From NCBI RefSeq assembly GCF_000308575.1, contig NZ_BAFZ01000025.1, forward strand, positions 82,491-146,490: a stretch of 64,000 bases of DNA, in the 5' to 3' direction. The notes beneath the pieces were generated by a model that worked only from the letters and a program-made list of their open reading frames with translations, was not told where the DNA came from and searched no databases. Source of the DNA: Nocardia exalbida NBRC 100660. Its GTDB lineage: Bacteria; Actinomycetota; Actinomycetes; Mycobacteriales; Mycobacteriaceae. Made by a program: the position numbers and the translations under genes. Positions 30,286 through 40,281 of this stretch are shown here, piece after piece (the first letter of the stretch is position 1; every line of letters begins with the position of its first letter).

Positions 30286-30440
30286 GCCACAACCTTCCGA
30301 CTCGAAATCGTCAGCGGGCAGCGACGACCGCGGACCTCCGAACGTGCCCACAATGATGACCCAGAGGTGCGTGGCGACTTTCACCGCTGGTGGGAAGGGG
30401 AAGAACCAGACGCCGTCCGCTCAGGCGGCAGGGGGTCTCA

Positions 30441-32114
30441 TCACCGGTCCGGCAGTGCCGCACGCGACATCGTCACCAGCAGCCGACCCAGCACCTTCTG
30501 CGGGCCGTTGGCCGCGTCCTCACTCGATTCGACCGCGGCGAATCCCTCGGCCAGCGCCCTGCCCGGAAGGAACAGACCCTGTTCGAAGCAGTTGTCGCCG
30601 AGCTGCGCCCGCCATCGCTTGTAGCCGGCGACCACCCGGCTCAGCGTCTCGCCCCGGGGGTCGTTGATCCGCACGTATTCGGTGATGAGCGCGCGTTGCG
30701 CCTCCTTGTGTGCCCGGAACCCGCCGATGAGGTCGATCGCGGCGCCGAGTTCCCGCAGGATCGCGGCATACATCGGTCGCCGCGCAGGACCGGATCGGGT
30801 CGTCGCCCGGGAACGGCCGGCCAAACTCCTGGGATCGAGCACAGCGGTGTGAGCCAGCACGATCCACGGCGCCACCTCCCCCGACCGCTTCGCCGTACTG
30901 CGATTCTCGACGGCGGATAGCGAACCCGTCACATCCCGGATCTCGATTCCGCGCAGCGCGGCCGGCATCCGCGGGAGGACGGTGTCGACAGCATCGGCGA
31001 TGTCCTGGACCGTCGCCGCGGCGATACCCGCCGCGTCGAATCCGACGATCTCGATGTTGTGCCGAGCGGCCATCTCCCGAGCGATCCGCATGGCCTCGGC
31101 ATCGGTCGCTCGGTGCGCACGCACGCCTGCGGGCTTCGGGGCCCGCTTCTGCTCGCGACGTTTCGGAGCCGGCTCCGGCTTCTTGCCCGCGGGCGGGCGG
31201 TCCGGGGTGCGTGGAGGAGATACCCGAGGCGGGGTTTCGTTCGCCGGCGCGCCCGAGGGGCTCGGAGCCTTCGCCCAAGGGGCGCCCGGCCCGTTCCGCG
31301 TCCACGGCGTATTCGCCGACGGCTTGCCGGAGTCGTTAGGGCCGCTCGGTGTCGGCTGCGGACCCGCCTGCTTCCCGGTGGGTGTATTCGCCTGCGCTCC
31401 CTGTCGCTCTGTGCCGATACCGGGCGTCGTCGGCGATCCGGTCTCGGTTGCCGGGGGTTGGTCGCCGGATTCGTCCTCGGGCGATTCGGTTTGTGGGGAA
31501 TTGCTCGTCGAATCGTCCGGCTGTCCGGATTCCGGAGGTTGCCGGCCGGACTCCGTGGGCTGCTCGCCGGACGCTGCGGGTTGCCGGCCGGAGGCCAGGG
31601 GTTGCTGTGTATCGATACTGCCGCGGTCGTTCGGGGCGTCCGGCTGCGGACGGGCGGAGTCTCCGTTCGCCGGGCGATCGGGCGTGCCCGACGGCCGTGC
31701 GGAATCGTTTGTGTGGCGGAGGGGTTCGCTGGACGTCGCCTGCGGAATGGGTCCCGCCGGCCGATTCTGGCTCGGTGCGGTCGTGTACGGGATGCCATCG
31801 TCGGCCGAGTTCCGGATGTTCTGCCGCCCGTAGTGGTCCCCGTCCTCGAACGCATCGGCCGCATGCTTCATCGCGGAACTCATCGCCCGAATGTCCGCGA
31901 CGAGATCGTCGAACCCCTCCAACGTACGGTCGGCACCGGGCCTATAGGTGTGTGCGAACGTCTCGCCTGCTTCGTCGTCACCCCAGAACTCACCCTCGTC
32001 GGCGAGTGCCGCCTTCAGTTCGTTCGCCACCCGTTCGGCGTCTTCGGCCGCCTGCCGCAGCTCCGCCGCCGATTCGCGCAGCTGGGCCGGGTCGACCGAC
32101 AGTGATTCGGCCAC
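30441..32114 (-). CDS. WXG100 fusion protein with inactive metallopeptidase-like C-terminus
   Basis: A 557-residue protein. The N-terminus is a WXG100-like helical hairpin: SVDPAQLRESAAELRQAAED, then GEFWGDDEAGETFAHTY with the W-x-G turn. A repetitive Pro/Gln/Ser linker (SGRQPAASGEQ, SGRQPPESGQP) follows. The C-terminal domain (about residues 330-550) parallels the giant protein's metallopeptidase: NIEIVGFDAAGI at its start, ILRELGAAIDLIGG where the other reads VVHEFGHMLDYAG, and FLPGRALAEGFAAV against FNPTEALAEAFVDV. Both zinc histidines are missing, so it is probably catalytically dead. GTG 32114 has AGGGGG five bases upstream, which beats ATG 32180. It is likely a secretion partner or recognition protein for the giant effector. 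Confidence 0.75.
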   Translation of the reverse strand: MAESLSVDPAQLRESAAELRQAAEDAERVANELKAALADEGEFWGDDEAGETFAHTYRPGADRTLEGFDDLVADIRAMSSAMKHAADAFEDGDHYGRQNIRNSADDGIPYTTAPSQNRPAGPIPQATSSEPLRHTNDSARPSGTPDRPANGDSARPQPDAPNDRGSIDTQQPLASGRQPAASGEQPTESGRQPPESGQPDDSTSNSPQTESPEDESGDQPPATETGSPTTPGIGTERQGAQANTPTGKQAGPQPTPSGPNDSGKPSANTPWTRNGPGAPWAKAPSPSGAPANETPPRVSPPRTPDRPPAGKKPEPAPKRREQKRAPKPAGVRAHRATDAEAMRIAREMAARHNIEIVGFDAAGIAAATVQDIADAVDTVLPRMPAALRGIEIRDVTGSLSAVENRSTAKRSGEVAPWIVLAHTAVLDPRSLAGRSRATTRSGPARRPMYAAILRELGAAIDLIGGFRAHKEAQRALITEYVRINDPRGETLSRVVAGYKRWRAQLGDNCFEQGLFLPGRALAEGFAAVESSEDAANGPQKVLGRLLVTMSRAALPDR

Positions 32115-32319
32115 GCAACCCCCTGGGTCGATATCGAGACGGCCCGGCCGTCGTCGGCTGCTGAACGGGACGTCACGCATCGGCGAACCGCCACGCGCCA
32201 GGCCGGCCGGAGCCGAAGCATAAGCGAGGTTCGCTGGTTTTCCCGTCGGTGGGAACGTGGCCCGAGGGCGGCGGATGGCTCGTCGGCCGCAGCCTGGAGC
32301 CTTCTTCGAAAAGGTGGGA

Positions 32320-32766
32320 TCACCGTCCTTCGGTCCAGAACCGCTCTATGCGAGCGATCGCTTCTTCCCTGCTCATCTGGGCGATTTCGTCCTCGGTGAG
32401 ACCCACCCGATGAATCAGCAGGTGCACGAGATCGATGGGCAGCGATGCCTTGGGCAGTTCTGGGAAACCGCGGTTCGGCAGCACATCATTCAAGACACAC
32501 TCCCAGAACGAATCCGCGGTGACGTCGAGTTGATCCCGCAGAATGTGCGCCCACAGTGATGCGCCGTAACTTGTGCGGTGGACTGGATGGGAGATGCGTG
32601 TGCGCAGAATCCTGCCATCCGGTAGGCCCAATTCGTACGTGACGTGGTGCGCTCCAGTGCGGCCTCGCGCGTCCCGTATCCGCTCCCACCCCTCGATCTC
32701 GCAAAACTGTTCGTGGCGTTTGCGAGTCGGCTGCGGCCAGGTCACTTCGTGGCTCCGACCAGCCAT
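32320..32766 (-). CDS. Probable toxin of a type II toxin-antitoxin pair
   Basis: A 148-residue basic protein with RKRHEQFCEIEGWERIRDAR and HHVTYELGLPDGRILRTRIS. It resembles actinobacterial proteins annotated as cytotoxic translational repressors of toxin-antitoxin systems. Its start overlaps the end of the antitoxin gene by 25 bp, so the two are translationally linked. The C-terminal region (LTEDEIAQMSREEAIARIER) is acidic and helical. No catalytic residues are assigned. The call depends mainly on the neighbour and gene order. Confidence 0.6.
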   Translation of the reverse strand: MAGRSHEVTWPQPTRKRHEQFCEIEGWERIRDARGRTGAHHVTYELGLPDGRILRTRISHPVHRTSYGASLWAHILRDQLDVTADSFWECVLNDVLPNRGFPELPKASLPIDLVHLLIHRVGLTEDEIAQMSREEAIARIERFWTEGR

Positions 32767-33158
32767 TCTCGAAGTTGATCGTCGTCGCTGAGGCCGATCA
32801 GCTGAATGAGGCCCCAGTTGTCCCGATGGTTCGGCGCATCCCGCAGTCTGGTTTGCCAGTCCTCGGCGTATTCGCGTAGTGCGGCGATCGTCTCGTCGAT
32901 GGCCTCATCGAGCGTGCTGCCGTCGGCGGCCACAGGCAAGCCTGGTAGGAACACCGACCACCCCCCGTTCTCGGCGACCACTTCTGCCCCGGACGGGCAA
33001 ACCTTCGCAAGCATGTAGCGGAGCCGTTCGGCATCGACGACTGCGGCGTACTCGGTGTCGCGCCGAACGGTCGCTACACGTCCTCGTACGGCCGCATCCA
33101 ATAGTTCTTTGAGATGAGCACGTGCGTCGGTGTAGCTGTCATAGTGCACCGCTGACAT
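32742..33158 (-). CDS. Phd-like antitoxin with a HicB-like C-terminal part
   Basis: A 138-residue protein. Residues 1-50 (HYDSYTDARAHLKELLDAAV, then VATVRRDTEYAAVVDAERL) follow the Phd/YefM antitoxin pattern. Residues about 60-100 (NGGWSVFLPGLPVAADGSTL, DEAIDETIAALREYAEDW) resemble the HicB-like fold. ATG 33158 has a strong GGAGG eight bases upstream. It is the first gene of the pair, as usual for antitoxins that neutralise the toxin and repress their own promoter. The two-part composition is somewhat unusual. Confidence 0.7.
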   Translation of the reverse strand: MSAVHYDSYTDARAHLKELLDAAVRGRVATVRRDTEYAAVVDAERLRYMLAKVCPSGAEVVAENGGWSVFLPGLPVAADGSTLDEAIDETIAALREYAEDWQTRLRDAPNHRDNWGLIQLIGLSDDDQLREWLVGATK

Positions 33159-33204
33159 CGGTCACCTCCAAATCGCTGCGTATCCATACTCGCGCCCCTA
33201 TGGA

Positions 33205-33228
33205 AGTACGTCAAGTACGCGACGTACT
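33205..33228. promoter_or_regulatory. Inverted repeat upstream of the antitoxin gene
   Basis: AGTACGTC at 33205-33212 is matched by GACGTACT at 33221-33228, with an extra AGTAC in the 8-bp spacer. It lies 47 bp before the antitoxin start, where toxin-antitoxin autoregulators usually bind. A candidate operator by position and symmetry. Confidence 0.65.
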
Positions 33229-33262
33229 GGTCGTCCGAGGATGTCGTTGCCATATGGAACGA

Positions 33263-33300
33263 CGAAGGTCGCCTTCCTCCAAAGAGAGAGGCGACCTTCG
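33263..33300. terminator. Hairpin after the sdh operon
   Basis: CGAAGGTCGCC (33263-33273) pairs with GGCGACCTTCG (33290-33300), an 11-bp perfect stem with a 16-nt loop, 18 bp past the end of sdhB. No T tract follows, as is common in high-GC actinomycetes. Confidence 0.75.
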
Positions 33301-33318
33301 ATCGGCTTGTGCGAGCGA

Positions 33319-34092
33319 TCAGCGAGTGAACAGCAGCGCTCGCTTGACTTCCTGGATCGCCTTGGTGACCTCGATGCCGCGCGGGCAGGCGTCGGTGCAG
33401 TTGAAGGTGGTGCGGCAGCGCCAGACACCTTCGACGTCGTTGAGGATGTCGAGGCGTTCGCGGGCGCCTTCGTCGCGGCTGTCGAAGATGAAGCGGTGGG
33501 CGTTCACGATCGCGGCCGGGCCGAAGTAACTGCCGTCGCTCCAGTACACGGGGCAGGAGGTGGTGCAGCAGGCGCACAGGATGCACTTGGTGGTGTCGTC
33601 GAACCGGGCGCGGTCGGCCTGGCTCTGGATGCGCTCGCGGGTGGGCTCGTTACCCGAGGTCATCAGGTAGGGCTTCACGGCGCGGAACGCGTCGAAGAAC
33701 GGCTCCATGTTCACCACGAGGTCCTTCTCCACGGGCAGGCCGCGGATCGGCTCGACGGTGACGGTGATCGACTTGTCGCCCTTGGGCAGCATGTCCTTCA
33801 TCAGCACCTTGCAGGCCAGCCGGTTGACGCCGTTGATCCGCATGGCATCCGAACCGCACACGCCGTGCGCGCAGGAACGCCGGAAGGTGAGCGTGCCGTC
33901 CAGGTAGGACTTGATGTAGGTCAGCACGTTCAGGAAACGGTCGGTCGGCAGGACCGGCACCTGGAAGGACTCCCAGTGCGCGCCCTTGTCGTCCTCCGGA
34001 TTGAACCGAGCCACCTTGACGGTGATCATCACCGAGCCCTCGGGGACCGGAGCGGGCTTCTGCGAAGAGGGTGCTTCGGCAACAGCAGTCAT
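33319..34092 (-). CDS. sdhB: Succinate dehydrogenase iron-sulfur subunit
   Basis: A 257-residue SdhB. The 2Fe-2S ligands are in SCAHGVCGSDAMRINGVNRL, and the 4Fe-4S and 3Fe-4S cysteines are in CILCACCTTSCPVYW and CRTTFNCTDACPRGIEV. It transfers electrons from the flavin of SdhA to quinone in the membrane anchor (TCA cycle, complex II). Its ATG overlaps the sdhA TGA by one base. It is last in the sdhCDAB order, with a hairpin terminator downstream. Confidence 0.97.
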   Translation of the reverse strand: MTAVAEAPSSQKPAPVPEGSVMITVKVARFNPEDDKGAHWESFQVPVLPTDRFLNVLTYIKSYLDGTLTFRRSCAHGVCGSDAMRINGVNRLACKVLMKDMLPKGDKSITVTVEPIRGLPVEKDLVVNMEPFFDAFRAVKPYLMTSGNEPTRERIQSQADRARFDDTTKCILCACCTTSCPVYWSDGSYFGPAAIVNAHRFIFDSRDEGARERLDILNDVEGVWRCRTTFNCTDACPRGIEVTKAIQEVKRALLFTR

Positions 34093-35891
34093 CAGTACTT
34101 ACGCTCCATCGGCTCGTAACGGGTCTGCACCACCGGCTTGAAGTCCAGGCGGATGTCCGACAGGAGATCCGAGCCCTCCTTGTAGGCCATCGTGTGACGC
34201 ATGAAGTTCACGTCGTCGCGGTCCGGGTAGTCCTCGCGAGCGTGACCACCGCGCGATTCCTTGCGGTTGAGCGCACCGACCACGGTGACCTCGGCCAGCT
34301 CGAGCAGGAAGCCGAGCTCGACGGCCTCGAGCAGGTCGCTGTTGTAGCGCTTGCCCTTGTCCTGCACGGTGATTCGCGCGTAGCGCTCCTTGAGCGCGTG
34401 GATGTCGGTGAGCGCCTGCTTGAGCGTGTCCTCGGTGCGGAACACCGAGGCGTTGTTGTCCATCGACCGCTGCAGCTCGGTGCGGATGTCGGCCACCCGC
34501 TCGTCGCCGTGCTCGCTGAGCAGCTGGGCCAGCCAGTCCTGCACCATCTGCGCCGGATTCTCCGGCATCTCGACGAACTCGCTGCGCTGCGCGTACTCCG
34601 CGGCGGCGATGCCCGCGCGGCGGCCGAACACGTTGATGTCCAGCAGCGAGTTGGTGCCCAGCCGGTTGGCGCCGTGCACCGAGACGCACGCGCACTCACC
34701 CGCGGCGTAGAGGCCGGGGACGACGTCGCTGTTGTTGCGCAGCACCTCGCCGCGGATGCGGGTCGGGATGCCGCCCATCACGTAGTGACAGGTCGGGAAC
34801 ACCGGCACCAGTTCCTTCACCGGGTCCACACCCAGGTAGGTGCGGGAGAACTCGGTGATGTCGGGCAGCTTCTCCTCGAGCACGTCCTCGCCGAGGTGGG
34901 TCACGTCGATGTAGACGTAGTCCTTGTTCGGTCCCGCGCCGCGGCCCTCCAGCACCTCCAGCACCATCGAGCGGGCGACGATGTCGCGCGGCGCGAGGTC
35001 CTTGATGGTGGGGGCGTAGCGCTCCATGAACCGCTCGCCGTCGGCGTTGCGCAGGATGCCGCCCTCGCCGCGGACGGCCTCGGAGATCAGGATGCCGAGC
35101 CCGGCCAGACCCGTCGGGTGGAACTGGTGGAACTCCATGTCCTCCAGCGGCAGGCCCTTGCGGAACACGATCGCCATGCCGTCGCCGGTCAGGGTGTGCG
35201 CGTTGGAGGTGGTCTTGTACATCCGGCCCGAGCCGCCGGTGGCGAACACGATCGACTTGGCGTGGAAGACGTGCAGTTCGCCGGTGGCCAGCTCGTAGGC
35301 GACCACACCGGTCGCGACGGGGCCCCGATCGCTCTCGGTCAGCACCAGGTCCAGCACGTAGAACTCGTTGAAGAACTCCACGTCGTGCTTGACGCAGTTC
35401 TGGTACAGCGTCTGCAGGATCATGTGACCGGTGCGGTCGGCGGCGTAGCACGCGCGGCGGACCGGGGCCTTGCCGTGGTCGCGGGTGTGCCCGCCGAAGC
35501 GCCGCTGGTCGATCTTGCCCTCGGGCGTCCGGTTGAACGGCAGGCCCATCTTCTCCAGGTCGAGCACCGCGTCGATGGCCTCCTTGGCCATGATCTCCGC
35601 GGCGTCCTGGTCGACCAGGTAGTCACCACCCTTGACGGTGTCGAAGGTGTGCCATTCCCAGTTGTCCTCTTCGACGTTGGCCAGCGCGGCGCACATGCCG
35701 CCCTGGGCCGCGCCGGTGTGGCTGCGGGTCGGGTACAGCTTGGTCAGCACCGCCGTCCGAGCACGCGGGCCGGCCTCGATCGCGGCGCGCATGCCCGCGC
35801 CGCCCGCGCCGACGATGACGACGTCGTAGCGGTGCTCCTGGACAGGACGAGATTCCCCGGTCCCAGTGGTTCGTTCGCTGCGCTCACTCAT
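34092..35891 (-). CDS. sdhA: Succinate dehydrogenase flavoprotein subunit
   Basis: A 599-residue SdhA. The FAD-binding VVIVGAGGAGMRAAI, the FAD-attachment region HTGAAQGGMCAALANVEED, the active-site stretch MEFHQFHPTGLAGLGILISE and HGANRLGTNSLLDINVFGRR are present. It oxidises succinate to fumarate. The first residues MSERSERTTG derive from a GC-rich near-palindrome also found as a mini-ORF between sdhC and sdhD. The gap to sdhD is 16 bp. Confidence 0.97.
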   Translation of the reverse strand: MSERSERTTGTGESRPVQEHRYDVVIVGAGGAGMRAAIEAGPRARTAVLTKLYPTRSHTGAAQGGMCAALANVEEDNWEWHTFDTVKGGDYLVDQDAAEIMAKEAIDAVLDLEKMGLPFNRTPEGKIDQRRFGGHTRDHGKAPVRRACYAADRTGHMILQTLYQNCVKHDVEFFNEFYVLDLVLTESDRGPVATGVVAYELATGELHVFHAKSIVFATGGSGRMYKTTSNAHTLTGDGMAIVFRKGLPLEDMEFHQFHPTGLAGLGILISEAVRGEGGILRNADGERFMERYAPTIKDLAPRDIVARSMVLEVLEGRGAGPNKDYVYIDVTHLGEDVLEEKLPDITEFSRTYLGVDPVKELVPVFPTCHYVMGGIPTRIRGEVLRNNSDVVPGLYAAGECACVSVHGANRLGTNSLLDINVFGRRAGIAAAEYAQRSEFVEMPENPAQMVQDWLAQLLSEHGDERVADIRTELQRSMDNNASVFRTEDTLKQALTDIHALKERYARITVQDKGKRYNSDLLEAVELGFLLELAEVTVVGALNRKESRGGHAREDYPDRDDVNFMRHTMAYKEGSDLLSDIRLDFKPVVQTRYEPMERKY

Positions 35892-35907
35892 GCGAGGGGG
35901 CCTGTTC

Positions 35908-36339
35908 CTAACTGATGTTGGGGTCGAAGGTGAAGATGACGTAGGTGCCCACGCCCATGATCAGGATCATCGAGATGGCCAGCAGGGTCTTCAGCCAGAA
36001 CCGGGTCGAGTCCTTGCGGGAGTAGTCGTCGATGACGGTGCGCAGGCCGTTGCCGCCGTGCAACTGCGCCAGCCACAGCATGGTCAGGTCCCAGAACTGC
36101 CAGAACGGGCTGGACCAGCGACCGGCCACGAAGGCGAAGTTGAGCCGCTTCACGCCGCCGTCGAGCAGCAGCATGATCGCCATGTGCCCGAGCACCAGCA
36201 CGATCAGCAGCAGGCCGGAGAAGCGCATGAACAGCCAGGCGTACTTCTCGAAGTTGTTGCTCGAGCGCGCGCGCGGCGAGCGAGGCAGATCCAGGCTGGC
36301 CGGACGGTCATAAGACTTACCGATGACAGGTGCGCTCAT
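35908..36339 (-). CDS. sdhD: Succinate dehydrogenase membrane anchor subunit D
   Basis: A 143-residue protein with three predicted transmembrane helices (WLFMRFSGLLLIVLVLGHMA, a middle segment and LLAISMILIMGVGTYVIF). RFSG and GHM are the usual quinone/haem-site pattern. It anchors SdhAB with SdhC. It starts just after a 27-codon mini-ORF that follows sdhC. Confidence 0.93.
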   Translation of the reverse strand: MSAPVIGKSYDRPASLDLPRSPRARSSNNFEKYAWLFMRFSGLLLIVLVLGHMAIMLLLDGGVKRLNFAFVAGRWSSPFWQFWDLTMLWLAQLHGGNGLRTVIDDYSRKDSTRFWLKTLLAISMILIMGVGTYVIFTFDPNIS

Positions 36340-36419
36340 GCCTGCACCTCGCTGGCGCTCGGCTCCGGCATGACCGCACTGGCGGCTGTGTTCATGGGTC
36401 GCTCGCTTCGCTCGCTCAT
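36336..36419 (-). CDS. 27-codon MSERSER mini-ORF between sdhC and sdhD
   Basis: Encodes MSERSERPMNTAASAVMPEP plus seven residues. It starts 2 bp past the sdhC stop, and its stop overlaps the sdhD start region. Its first 7 codons match the sdhA start, both coming from a GCTCGCTTCGCTCGC-like near-palindrome. It may be a translational coupler or just a repeat insertion. No evidence of a functional peptide. Confidence 0.3.
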   Translation of the reverse strand: MSERSERPMNTAASAVMPEPSASEVQA

Positions 36420-36421
36420 TA

Positions 36422-36820
36422 TCAGTGCTCCGTGAACAGGTAGAAGAACTGGCGCCCGATCGCGGGAACGGCCAGCAGGAACCAGATCGCGAGAATGATC
36501 CAGAGCATCAGGCGCTGGTACTTCGGGCCCTTGGACCAGAAGTCCACCAGGATCACGCGGACGCCGTTGAGCGCGTGGAACAGGACGACGACGACCAGGC
36601 CCATCTCCATCAACGCCACGATGGGCGTCTTGTAGGTCTCGATCGCTTCGTTGTAGGTGTCCGGGCTCACCCGCACCAGGGCGGTGTCCAGTACGTGAAC
36701 GAAGAGGAAGAAGAAGATGGTGACCCCGGTGATCCGGTGCAGCGCCCACGACCACATTCCGGGGTCGCCTCGGTACAGCGTCTTCCGCTTCGGCTGGGCC
36801 GGAGCTTCAATCGTGGTCAT
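36422..36820 (-). CDS. sdhC: Succinate dehydrogenase cytochrome b556 subunit
   Basis: A 132-residue SdhC. MWSWALHRITGVTIFFFLFV with a following HVLD supplies the haem-ligand helix, followed by two more transmembrane helices (MGLVVVVLFHALNGVRVIL, LMLWIILAIWFLLAVPAIG). I chose ATG 36820, which has GGAGG upstream; upstream in-frame sequence is low-complexity. First gene of sdhCDAB. Confidence 0.93.
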   Translation of the reverse strand: MTTIEAPAQPKRKTLYRGDPGMWSWALHRITGVTIFFFLFVHVLDTALVRVSPDTYNEAIETYKTPIVALMEMGLVVVVLFHALNGVRVILVDFWSKGPKYQRLMLWIILAIWFLLAVPAIGRQFFYLFTEH

Positions 36821-37006
36821 AGAGTGCGGTGCCTCCAACGTCGTTGATGGACCCGGTCGCAGGTCCGACGCCGACGGCGTGGCGGGCGAATGCCCAGGTG
36901 GCTGTACTCCGGCCCGTCGCAGGAACCTGAACCGATCTGTTCTGGACTCTAATCCTCCAGCAATCCCGGAACTAATTCGGCGTACCGTGCGTTGCGCGAC
37001 AGTCGA

Positions 37007-37025
37007 TCGGGTTAGGCTTACCTTT
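37007..37025. promoter_or_regulatory. Iron-box-like (IdeR/DtxR) site
   Basis: TCGGGTTAGGCTTACCTTT matches the IdeR consensus at 14 of 19 positions, including the GTTAGGCT core and the ACCT arm. It lies in the divergent region between sdhC and cdd, 71 bp before cdd and 187 bp before sdhC. It could also simply be a -10-like element of the cdd promoter. Confidence 0.4.
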
Positions 37026-37095
37026 CTTGATGTGTGCGGGGTTCCGTCGTGGCCCTTGCGCGGCCGTGATCGGGCCGGTCCGAGAGAGGTTCCCC

Positions 37096-37497
37096 ATGCC
37101 GGAAATCGACTGGAAACTGCTGCGTGACAATGCATTTCGAGTTATGCGAAACGCCTATGCGCCGTACTCGCGGTTTCCGGTCGGCGCCGCGGCTCTCAGC
37201 GCCGACGGTCGCATGGTGAGCGGTTGCAATGTGGAGAATGTCTCATATGGATTAGGCCTGTGTGCCGAATGTGTACTCATCGGTAACTTGATTTCGGGCG
37301 GCGGGGGGCGTCTGGTGGCCGTCTCGGTGACCGATTCTCGCGGCGAAATCCTGATGCCCTGCGGTCGCTGCCGCCAATTGCTCCACGAGCACGGCGGGGC
37401 CGATCTCCTGGTCGATCACAAGGCCGGTGCGGTGCCGTTGCGCGCACTGCTGCCGGACGCGTTCGGGCCGGACGATTTGGACGCCGGGCGAAGGTAG
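37096..37497 (+). CDS. cdd: Cytidine deaminase
   Basis: A 133-residue homotetrameric-type cytidine deaminase that converts cytidine and deoxycytidine to uridine forms for pyrimidine salvage. The zinc site is visible as LCAECVLIGN (C-A-E) and MPCGRCRQLLHE (PCGxC); SGCNVENVSYGLGL is the substrate-binding strand. ATG 37096 has AGAGG upstream. It precedes deoA by 78 bp, as in mycobacteria. Confidence 0.96.
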   Translation: MPEIDWKLLRDNAFRVMRNAYAPYSRFPVGAAALSADGRMVSGCNVENVSYGLGLCAECVLIGNLISGGGGRLVAVSVTDSRGEILMPCGRCRQLLHEHGGADLLVDHKAGAVPLRALLPDAFGPDDLDAGRR

Positions 37498-37575
37498 CGG
37501 CATCCCGGCGGGCCCGCGTTTCCATCCCATCGGCGAGAACCCGGGTGCACGTCGGCTCGTGCCAAACTGGCCACC

Positions 37576-38865
<1,290 letters not shown>

Positions 38866-39099
38866 ACTGTCCGCGGTAACCCAGCGGGCGGCGCGGGGCG
38901 CGTGTGTGCCTGCGCCGCCGGATCACGGGGGGAGCGCCGGACCGCATGCCCGCGCGAGGGTGGAAGCTGCGCGCACAGCATGTGCGCGGCGAACCGAGCG
39001 GTATCCGGTCGTGGTCCGGCCCGCATCCGGCGGGCAACGAGATGGTTGCCACGGCCGGACTCGGCTGCCGTTTCGGCGCGCTGCGGCTACCGTCGATAC

Positions 39100-40197
39100 A
39101 TGACTGGACCGATGCCTCTGACTCTCGCCTCGATCCGCCAAGCGCCGAAAGCGCTGCTGCACGATCACCTCGACGGTGGCTTGCGGCCCGCGACGGTGCT
39201 CGAACTCGCCGCGCACAGCGGCTACGAGGACCTACCCGCCACCGACGAGGCGTCGCTGGCGGCCTGGTTCCGTGACGCGGCCGACAGCGGATCGCTGGAA
39301 CGCTACCTGGAGACCTTCGCGCACACCGTCGCCGTGATGCAGACCCCGGAGGGGCTGCGCCGGGTCGCCCGCGAATGCGCCGAGGATCTCGCCGCCGACG
39401 GCGTCGTCTACGCGGAGGTGCGCTTCGCCCCCGAACAGCACTTGGAACGCGGCCTGACACTGGACGAGGTGGTCGAGCACACGCTGGCCGGATTCCGCGA
39501 AGGCGAGGCGGCGGCCGCGGAGCGCGGACATCCGATCGTGGTGACCTGCCTGCTCACCGCGATGCGGCACGCGGCGCGCTCGCGGGAGATCGCGGAACTG
39601 ACCGTGCGCTTCCGTGATCGCGGAGTGGGCGGCTTCGACATCGCGGGCGCGGAAGCCGGTTACCCGCCCAGCAGACACCTCGACGCGTTCGAGTACATGC
39701 GTGCCAACAGCGCGCACTTCACCATCCACGCGGGCGAGGCCTTCGGCCTGCCGTCGATTCACGAGGCGCTCGCGTTCTGCGGCTGCGACCGGCTCGGCCA
39801 CGGCGTGCGGATCACCGACGACATCAGCGTGCCCGGCGCGGTCGAGGACGCAGAGCTCGGGCTGGTCGCCAACTATGTCCGGGACATGCGCATCCCGCTG
39901 GAGCTGTGTCCGTCGTCGAACGTACAGACCGGCGCGGTGCCCTCGCTGGACAAGCACCCGTTCGACCTGCTGGCCCGCCTGCGCTTCCGCGTCACGGTGA
40001 ACACCGACAACCGGCTGATGAGCGACACCAGCATGAGCCAGGAGATGCTCAAGCTGGTCGAGACGTTCGGTTATGGCTGGAGTGATCTGGAGCGATTCAC
40101 CATCAACGCCATGAAGTCGGCGTTCATCCCGTTCCCCGAGCGGCTGCGGATCATCGACGACATCATCAAGCCCGGATACGCGGTGCTCATCGGCTAG
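39100..40197 (+). CDS. add: Adenosine deaminase
   Basis: A 365-residue adenosine deaminase converting adenosine to inosine. Zinc ligands and active-site residues: [14 protein letters not shown] (HxH form HDHLD), [10 protein letters not shown] (H and the catalytic E), DRLGHGVRI (H) and [18 protein letters not shown] (D, here N-T-D-N). ATG 39100 fits the domain start. 38866-39099 upstream is non-coding with no clear motif. Confidence 0.93.
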   Translation: MTGPMPLTLASIRQAPKALLHDHLDGGLRPATVLELAAHSGYEDLPATDEASLAAWFRDAADSGSLERYLETFAHTVAVMQTPEGLRRVARECAEDLAADGVVYAEVRFAPEQHLERGLTLDEVVEHTLAGFREGEAAAAERGHPIVVTCLLTAMRHAARSREIAELTVRFRDRGVGGFDIAGAEAGYPPSRHLDAFEYMRANSAHFTIHAGEAFGLPSIHEALAFCGCDRLGHGVRITDDISVPGAVEDAELGLVANYVRDMRIPLELCPSSNVQTGAVPSLDKHPFDLLARLRFRVTVNTDNRLMSDTSMSQEMLKLVETFGYGWSDLERFTINAMKSAFIPFPERLRIIDDIIKPGYAVLIG

Positions 40198-40281
40198 GGC
40201 GGCGCGCGTCCTACGGGCACGCGACAGCGTCGGCTGCGAGGTGCGGCGCCCGCCCGGCTACCGGTTCGCTAGCGTGGCGAC

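Noticed and set aside
37013..37018. TAGGCT as a definite -10 element for cdd
   Set aside because: The matching -35 candidate (TTGCGC) is poorly spaced and the same bases fit an iron box better; left undecided.
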